A DNA stretch of 12,507 nucleotides from JAKLDO01 sp035354435. Lineage in GTDB: Bacteria > UBP6 > UBA1177. The notes below the pieces were generated by a model. The model had not been told where the DNA came from. It did not search any database and saw nothing but the letters and a program-made list of their open reading frames with translations. The stretch lies in assembly GCA_035354435.1 (NCBI GenBank), contig DAOQAY010000083.1, positions 1 through 12,507 of the forward strand. Direction: 5' to 3'. The position numbers and the translations under genes were made by a program. Shown piece after piece: positions 4,980 to 10,594 of this stretch. How positions within the stretch are numbered: the first letter of the stretch is position 1; each line of letters starts with the position of its first letter.

Positions 4980-7600
4980 ATGAAAAACATTTATATCACG
5001 GTTTTGACTGTTTTATGTCTGGCAGGTTGTATAAGCGAAAATCCCAGAAAAAGCGGTCCGGGAGAAAATTGTACAAGGACATCTGACTGCATGAGTGGAT
5101 TTGTATGTCTTGATTTTGAATGTATTAACTCAGAAGATATCAACGGTATATCTGATAATGATTCTGTAACAGCCGATTCAGATTCAGACACTGATTCAGA
5201 CACTGATTCAGANNNNNNNNNNNNNNNNNNNNNNNNNNNNNNNNNNNNNNNNNNNNNNNNNNNNNNNNNNNNNNNNNNNNNNNNNNNNNNNNNNNNNNNN
5301 NNNNNNNNNNNNATGATTCTGTAACAGCCGATTCAGATTCAGACACTGATTCAGACACTGATTCAGATTTCTATCCTGATATGGATTTTTATGCTGATAC
5401 TGATAATTATACAGACGAAGATAGTGACGAGCTTCAATGTGTCGAGGGAGAGAGCAGAACGGTTTCCTGTTCCGCAGACAGCTTAAAATCTCAGATGCAG
5501 GTTTGCAATGAGTTCGGCATATGGGAGAATTATGGCGAATGTTCTGCAGTCTATTGGGAAATGGTGACAGTTCCGTCTGGAAGTTTCTGGATGGGATGTA
5601 ATGAATCGTATGACTCAGCCTGTAATGATAATGAATACCCGTATCACAAGATTATTCTTCCGGAATATAAAATTGATAAATATGAAGTGACGGTTTCTGA
5701 TTATCAGAAGTGCATAGACAACGGTGCATGCAGTAATAAAAACAAGGAACATTCCTATTATGAAAACACGGTGCCGGATTGTAACTTGATTTATAATAAA
5801 AGTGAATCCGAGCCTGTTAACTGTGTAAGCTGGTATGGAGCAAAGGCATATTGCGAATGGATAGGTATGAGACTGCCTACCGAAGCCGAATGGGAAAAAG
5901 CTGCAAGAGGTACTGATAGCAGAATATATCCATGGGGAAATGAAGAAGCTGACTGTCACCATGCTATTATGTTCGAACCATTCTATCAGGTCGGACCTTA
6001 TCAGGAAGGCGGTCCTGGCTGTGGAGAAGGAAGACCCCTGCAAGTCGGTTCCAGATTTGGTAAGAGTCCGTATTCTGCTTATGATATGGCTGGAAATGTG
6101 TGGGAATGGGTAAATGACTGGTATCAGGAAGATTATTATTTAATTTCTCCCGAAAAAAATCCGGAAGGTCCTGAAAGCGGGAGTTCCCGCATCGTACGGG
6201 GAGGATCATGGGATGATTCAAGTAAGTGTCTGCGTGCTTCTGTGCGCACAAGATCGACCCCGGTCAGCTTTTTCGACACTGTCGGTTTCCGTTGTGCCGT
6301 AGATACTTGTAATGTGGAAGACGAAAGGTTTATAAACTGTGCTGAAGATAGTTCCAAACTGCAAAAACAGATCTGTGACATCAACGGGTTCTGGAATAAT
6401 ACCGGAGCATGTTTCTGTCAGAGCGGTACTGAACAGAAAGTGAACTGTTCCACGGAAAGCATGAAATATCAGAGACAGGTCTGTGGTGAAAACGGAAACT
6501 GGCAGGATAAGGGGGAGTGTTTCTGTGAAAAAGGCATGACAAAAGTGATTCCGTGTTCTACAGAAGTAACAAAATTTCAGAATCAGACCTGCAATGGACA
6601 AGGAGAGTGGGAAAATGAAGGGAGCTGTTTTGAATCTTTTTCTTCTGTTCTCTGTTCCGGTCAGATAAAATGTTACGGCAATGAAATAGAGATTCTGTGT
6701 CCATTTGAGGAAAATGATTTTTATGGTCAGGATTATCAATACGCTTCCTCAGGTTTTTGTATCCCCAAGAATTTTTCAGTTTCAGGAACAGATTCTGAAA
6801 AGATCATATCGGACGGCAATACAAGTCTTCAGTGGCAGGGCATTCTCCCCGAGACCTATATCGGATGTGCTGCAGGTAAAGAATGCACATGGCCGGAAGC
6901 TGTCGATTACTGCGAGTCTTTAAATTATGGCGGATTTGATAACTGGAGGCTTCCGTCAATGGAAGAGCTTGATACGGTTATCGATTATGGGAAATACGAT
7001 CCGGCTTTTAATGAGAACTATTTTCCTGCTACATCATCGAAATATTTTGTCTCATCTACATCTACTGCAGATAATCTGGATAATGCATGGTATTTCAGCG
7101 CTGTTAATGGCAGTGATGGTGAATATATTGAAACAACCGCCGGAAGTGTAATGTGTGTCAGGGGAGATAATCTTTTACAGCACAATTTTACCGAAGAGAC
7201 ATTGAACGGCGGCAGGGTTACTACTGATTCTATAACAGGGCTTCAATGGGCGGAAAATCCTGAAAAGAAAATGATGTGGATGGAAGCACTGGATTATTGT
7301 GAAACACTGGATTATGCGGGATATGCTGACTGGAGACTTCCAGACATCAATGAACTGAAAAGTGTGGTCAATAGAAAAAAGTACAATCCGGCGAGTGATA
7401 TTTCCGGCATTTCTGTTGAAACATTCTGGTCTTCAACATCAAGTTCCTCGAATCCTGTATATGCGTTTTGTATTGATATAAACTACGGTTTAGTAAAAAT
7501 CCTATATAAATTGATGAACGATCAGAATGTTTTGTGTGTCAGATCGCTGAGGAGTGATCCCGTTTATTCTGTTTACATTGATAATGTGAGGAAACAGTGA
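4980..7600 (+). CDS. Lipoprotein A: Cys module, acidic linker, FGE-like domain, four-Cys repeats, two DUF1566 domains (interrupted by N gap)
   Basis: This is a large surface-type lipoprotein. The lipobox LAGC gives lipid Cys17, then a C-x5-C-x5-C-x4-C module (31-48), then an Asp/Ser/Thr linker that runs into the 100-N gap. Past the gap the frame continues as follows: a four-Cys repeat (5438-5542), an FGE-sulfatase/SUMF1-like domain (5552-6304, with RLPTEAEWEKAARG, a PWG, GNVWEW and RGGSW), three more four-Cys repeats (6308-6628), and two DUF1566/Lcl_C domains (about 6818-7163 and 7214-7546), each with a DWRLP or NWRLP core. The FGE domain lacks the paired catalytic cysteines of true formylglycine-generating enzymes, so a binding role is more likely than catalysis. 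Merging the identical 55-bp gap flanks removes 155 bp and gives one frame of 821 residues. The apparent ATG at 5381 is internal. The ATG at 4980 is used over a TTG at 4977; neither has a good Shine-Dalgarno, suggesting coupling to the radical SAM gene ending at 4974. Confidence 0.85.
5158..5212 (+). repeat. 55-bp sequence duplicated across the N gap (left copy)
   Basis: This is identical base for base to 5313-5367 and abuts the first N. It includes a 12-bp tandem repeat, GATTCAGACACT (5175-5212), encoding Asp-Ser-Asp-Thr. Identical contig ends of 55 bp fit a k-mer overlap from a de Bruijn assembler. Confidence 0.9.
5213..5312. other. Assembly gap of exactly 100 N
   Basis: This is a run of 100 undetermined bases, the conventional filler for a gap of unknown size. 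It interrupts the acidic linker of lipoprotein A at a low-complexity tandem repeat, the kind of place where short-read assemblies break. Confidence 0.99.
5313..5367 (+). repeat. 55-bp sequence duplicated across the N gap (right copy)
   Basis: This is identical to 5158-5212. In this copy the open frame of the downstream part (codons starting at 5315) reads the same Asp/Ser/Thr residues as the left copy does in the upstream frame. The two halves therefore join in frame when the copies are merged. Confidence 0.9.
5438..5542 (+). repeat. Four-Cys repeat preceding the FGE-like domain of lipoprotein A
   Basis: This is a single C-x9-C-x11-C-x11-C unit directly before the FGE-like domain. Lipoprotein C has one in the same place (9725-9829). 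Confidence 0.85.
5826..5865 (+). repeat. 40-nt stretch identical to 10128-10167 (FGE-like domains of A and C)
   Basis: Forty consecutive bases encoding the SWYGAKAYCEWIG region are identical in the two genes, including third codon positions, while flanking parts of the domains differ. This points to recent duplication or gene conversion between the FGE-like modules. Confidence 0.85.
6308..6628 (+). repeat. Three tandem four-Cys repeats in lipoprotein A
   Basis: Three consecutive units have strictly conserved spacing C-x9-C-x11-C-x11-C, with one residue between units (about 111 bp each). Other shared features are a Gln-x-Gln before the third Cys, a Trp in the last interval, and Gly two residues before the last Cys. 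Confidence 0.9.
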
Positions 7601-9345
7601 GGAAGATTTTTATGACAGCTTCTGCTGTTTTATTCGCAGTCTGCTGCAGTAACGGCAGTATTGTGAAAAGCGGTTCCGGTGAGAGCTGCAACAGGACGGC
7701 TGATTGCAGTGACGGACTTAAGTGCATCAACTTTATCTGTACTGACTTGAGTGAAGCTGACAATGACTCAAATTCCATTCAGTTTGATGAGGATTATGAT
7801 AACGATAATCCGGTAACTGCTTCAGATGAAGATGAAAATACAGTCTTTGATCCATGCGGTGAAACTTTCTGCTATGTTGACAGTAAATGTGTCAAGGACG
7901 GAACAACAGACAGCACACACTTGTGTCAGAAATGTGATGTTACGGAAAATAAATATTCATGGGTTATAAAACCTGCCGGTATACTCTGCCGGGAATCTAA
8001 ATATGATTGTGATGTTGCTGAAATATGTGACGGTATAGACAGCAGCTGTCCTGAAGATTATATTGCCGGAACCGATGTACCATGCACAGATGATGGAAAT
8101 TCCTGTAACGGTGATGAATACTGCGATGGAAAAGGGAAATGTCTATTGCATATTAATCCTGTTAAATGTAAAGAATCGGAATACTGCGAAGAGGAGACAG
8201 GACGGTGTCTTTGTGAAAGCGGTTCGACACAAAAAATAGCCTGCCTGACAGATATCAGCAAGTTTCAAAAGCAGATTTGTGATGAAAAAAGGAACTGGCA
8301 GGATGAAGGAGTCTGTTACTGTGAAAAAGGTGCGGTACAGGCGGTTACATGTCCGGCAGACAGCACAAAGTTTCAGAGACAGATTTGCAATGAAAGTGGG
8401 AATTGGCAGGATGACGGGAGCTGTTTTAATCCACTTTATCCTGTTTTCTGCACGGGACAGACACATTGTTACGGTAATGAAGAAGAAATACTTTGTCCGT
8501 CATCAGGAGAAGATTTTTACGGTCAGGACTCTCAATACATGAATCTGGGTTACTGTATTCCCAAGAGATTTTCAATTACATATTCCGGTCTGATCCCTGA
8601 AAAGATAATTGTTGACCTGAATACAGGTTTTCAATGGCAGGGGACTCTGCCTGAAATTTATGAAGAGTGTGAAAAAGATACATTGTGCGAATTCGGTGAT
8701 GCACTCGATTATTGTGAATCTCTTGTCTATGGCGGATATGAAGACTGGCGCCTTCCTAAAGATGATGAAATGATGACAGTAATTAACTACGGAAAAACAG
8801 GCCCTGCTTATGATGAGATGTACTTTCCAGCTTCGCATACATATTTTTTCTGGTCATATGCAGATGATGGGGAAGGTTTTTCAAGAGCAATAATGGCGGC
8901 TGTATACGGAAGTTTCGATAGAGAATATTATGAAACTAGAGGAACTGTCATGTGCATCAGAAATGCGCAGCTTCCGAAACATATTTTTTCTGAAGAAACC
9001 GTTAATGATGTTACAGTGGTTACAGATTCTGTTACAGGCTTGCAGTGGACAAAAGGAGTTTTTTCAAACAAAACATGGCAAGAGGCTTTGAGCTCATGTG
9101 AAAATCTTGAATATGCCGGTTACACTGACTGGAGGCTTCCGGATATCAATGAACTAGCCGGTTTGGTAGACAGGGGGAAGTCTTTGCGTGCAACCGATTT
9201 TCCCGGTCTGTCAATTAAAGATTTGATATCGTCAACTTCATATTTATCAGATACTGCTTATGCATGGGGTGTTGAATTAATGTACGGCAGAATTGACGGC
9301 AGATTCAAGGATAGCGGCTCATATGATGTTATTTGTGTCAGATAA
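7597..9345 (+). CDS. Lipoprotein B: Cys module, acidic linker, disintegrin-like segment, two four-Cys repeats, two DUF1566 domains
   Basis: This is a 582-residue exported protein. The N-terminus has a short hydrophobic stretch ending Phe-Ala-Val-Cys-Cys (16-17), a poor lipobox with Val at -1, so lipidation is less certain than in A, C and D. The C-x5-C-x5-C-x4-C module (31-48) and an Asp/Glu linker (50-84) follow. Residues 87-206 are Cys-rich and disintegrin-like: KPAG at 126-129 followed by C131-x6-C-x5-C-x6-C-x11-C163, the Cys spacing of the second half of ADAM disintegrin domains. Two four-Cys repeats come next (206-276), then two DUF1566/Lcl_C domains (about 340-455 and 475-582) with DWRLP cores at 383 and 511. 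The GTG start at 7597 overlaps the stop of A (GTGA) and has GAGG 5 nt upstream, so translation is coupled. The function is unknown; surface binding is likely. Confidence 0.85.
   Translation: MRKIFMTASAVLFAVCCSNGSIVKSGSGESCNRTADCSDGLKCINFICTDLSEADNDSNSIQFDEDYDNDNPVTASDEDENTVFDPCGETFCYVDSKCVKDGTTDSTHLCQKCDVTENKYSWVIKPAGILCRESKYDCDVAEICDGIDSSCPEDYIAGTDVPCTDDGNSCNGDEYCDGKGKCLLHINPVKCKESEYCEEETGRCLCESGSTQKIACLTDISKFQKQICDEKRNWQDEGVCYCEKGAVQAVTCPADSTKFQRQICNESGNWQDDGSCFNPLYPVFCTGQTHCYGNEEEILCPSSGEDFYGQDSQYMNLGYCIPKRFSITYSGLIPEKIIVDLNTGFQWQGTLPEIYEECEKDTLCEFGDALDYCESLVYGGYEDWRLPKDDEMMTVINYGKTGPAYDEMYFPASHTYFFWSYADDGEGFSRAIMAAVYGSFDREYYETRGTVMCIRNAQLPKHIFSEETVNDVTVVTDSVTGLQWTKGVFSNKTWQEALSSCENLEYAGYTDWRLPDINELAGLVDRGKSLRATDFPGLSIKDLISSTSYLSDTAYAWGVELMYGRIDGRFKDSGSYDVICVR
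8212..8424 (+). repeat. Two tandem four-Cys repeats in lipoprotein B
   Basis: Two C-x9-C-x11-C-x11-C units (residues 206-240 and 242-276) are separated by one residue. Both contain KFQ-x-QIC and NWQD. Confidence 0.9.
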
Positions 9346-9364
9346 TATAAAGAATGTTCGATTC

Positions 9365-10576
9365 ATGGGGGAGTTCGTGAAAAAGATTTTTTTCATAGTT
9401 CTTGCTGTTCTATTTGTTGCAGGTTGTAAAGGTGATAATTTTATTGAAAGCGGGGAAGGGGAAAACTGTCTGAATACATCAGATTGCAAAGACAACTTGA
9501 AATGTATTAATTTTACCTGTGTGGATTCAAATGATTCTGAAACCAGTCTGTCAGATGAAGATGCCGAAAATGAAGATCTTTCTGATGAGGATACTGACGA
9601 GCAGGAAGAAGATGTTCCGGAAAGCGATTCAGAAAACAGTGACACCGATACATCCTGTCCTGATAATGATTTTGGCCGGGATACTGACGACATAGATACT
9701 GAAAAAGATGATTACGATTTTGAGTGCAGTCCAGGAGAGGTCAGAACTCTGGCATGCACACAAGACAGTCTGCAACTTCAAAAACAAATCTGTAGTGAAA
9801 TCGGAATCTGGCAGAATGCCGGAGCCTGTTACACAATGCCTGATACACCGGACATGGTCGAAATTCCGGGCGGTCCGTTCAGTATGGGATGCAACAATTT
9901 GATATTCAATATATGTAATGAAGATGAATACCCGTATCATAAGGTTGATCTGAGGGCATACAGAATGGATAAATATGAAGTTACTGTTTTTGATTATCAG
10001 ATATGTATGCAAAACGGTGCATGTAATAATAAAAATGAGGAAAAGCCGCATTATGATAACTATTCTGATGATAATCCTTACTGCAACATCGGGAACAAAG
10101 ACAAGAATTTTCATCCAGCAAACTGCATAAGCTGGTATGGAGCAAAGGCATATTGCGAATGGATAGGACGGAGACTGCCTACTGAAGCTGAATGGGAAAA
10201 AGCGGCTCGTGGCACGGATGGCAGGATATATCCGTGGGGAAACAATGAAGTCACTTGTGATTATGCAGTAATTGGTGACGCAAATTGCGGAACTGCCGGC
10301 ACAATGGAAGTGGAAAGCAAGCCGTCCGGTGTGAGTCTTTATGAATTATATAATATGTCCGGCAATGTGGAAGAGTGGGTAAGTGACTGGTATGACGGTG
10401 ATTATTATTCTATTTCTCCTAAAGATGATCCGGAAGGTCCTGAAACAGGAAGCCACCATGTTATCAGGGGCGGATCATGGAATTATTCCACCGTACATGC
10501 TTTTTTTGTTTTTTCACGGCACTGGCACTCTCCTGAAGAAAGAAGTTTCGGGTTCGGGTTCCGATGTGCTGAATAG
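9365..10576 (+). CDS. Lipoprotein C: Cys module, acidic linker, one four-Cys repeat, FGE-sulfatase-like domain
   Basis: This 403-residue lipoprotein is the shortest of the four. It has a strong lipobox (FVAGC, Cys21), the C-x5-C-x5-C-x4-C module (35-52), and a long Asp/Glu/Ser linker (53-118). One four-Cys repeat (121-155) and an FGE-sulfatase/SUMF1-like domain to the end (about 164-402) follow, with RLPTEAEWEKAARG, YPWGN, GNVEEW, RGGSW and a terminal GFGFRCA. Neither of the two catalytic cysteines of formylglycine-generating enzymes is present after RGGSW, where Asn-Tyr-Ser-Thr-Val-His follows instead. A structural or binding role is therefore more likely than sulfatase activation, and no sulfatase gene is nearby. 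The start is uncertain. The ATG at 9365 is reported, but a GTG at 9377 (giving MKKIFF-) lies 3 nt after GGGGGAG, and an open frame continues back to 9293 inside gene B. The C-terminus matches the middle of lipoprotein A closely. Confidence 0.85.
   Translation: MGEFVKKIFFIVLAVLFVAGCKGDNFIESGEGENCLNTSDCKDNLKCINFTCVDSNDSETSLSDEDAENEDLSDEDTDEQEEDVPESDSENSDTDTSCPDNDFGRDTDDIDTEKDDYDFECSPGEVRTLACTQDSLQLQKQICSEIGIWQNAGACYTMPDTPDMVEIPGGPFSMGCNNLIFNICNEDEYPYHKVDLRAYRMDKYEVTVFDYQICMQNGACNNKNEEKPHYDNYSDDNPYCNIGNKDKNFHPANCISWYGAKAYCEWIGRRLPTEAEWEKAARGTDGRIYPWGNNEVTCDYAVIGDANCGTAGTMEVESKPSGVSLYELYNMSGNVEEWVSDWYDGDYYSISPKDDPEGPETGSHHVIRGGSWNYSTVHAFFVFSRHWHSPEERSFGFGFRCAE
9725..9829 (+). repeat. Single four-Cys repeat in lipoprotein C
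   Basis: Residues 121-155 follow C-x9-C-x11-C-x11-C exactly, with LQKQIC and IWQNAG. The unit sits directly before the FGE-like domain, as in lipoprotein A. Confidence 0.85.
10128..10167 (+). repeat. 40-nt stretch identical to 5826-5865
   Basis: This is the copy in lipoprotein C of the identical segment in the FGE-like domain of lipoprotein A. Similarity continues downstream with scattered, mostly synonymous differences. Confidence 0.85.
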
Positions 10577-10594
10577 CAACCGGGGAGAGCTGAG

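Noticed and set aside
5140..5358. Minus-strand and plus-strand open frames running through the N gap
   Set aside because: Their continuity depends on N being read as unknown residues. The real frame changes across the gap in a way that fits merging the duplicated 55 bp.
5552..6304. Reading the FGE-like domain as an active sulfatase-activating enzyme
   Set aside because: The copper-binding Cys pair after RGGSW is missing, the domain sits in a multi-domain lipoprotein, and no sulfatase is encoded nearby.
5381..7600. Treating 5381 as the start of a separate gene
   Set aside because: The Met lies inside an acidic linker, has no Shine-Dalgarno or signal peptide, and the upstream lipoprotein head joins it in frame once the duplicated gap flanks are merged.
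9293..9364. Start of lipoprotein C at 9293
   Set aside because: It would overlap gene B by 53 nt and place about 24 polar residues before the lipoprotein signal. The starts at 9365 or 9377 put the basic residues and hydrophobic core at the N-terminus.
9319..10114. Long minus-strand open frames opposite lipoprotein C (also 5615-6043, 6218-6739 and 2275-2607 opposite other genes)
   Set aside because: They are antisense shadows of well-supported genes. The Ser-rich ones mirror the Asp/Ser codons of the acidic linkers. None shows a family motif.
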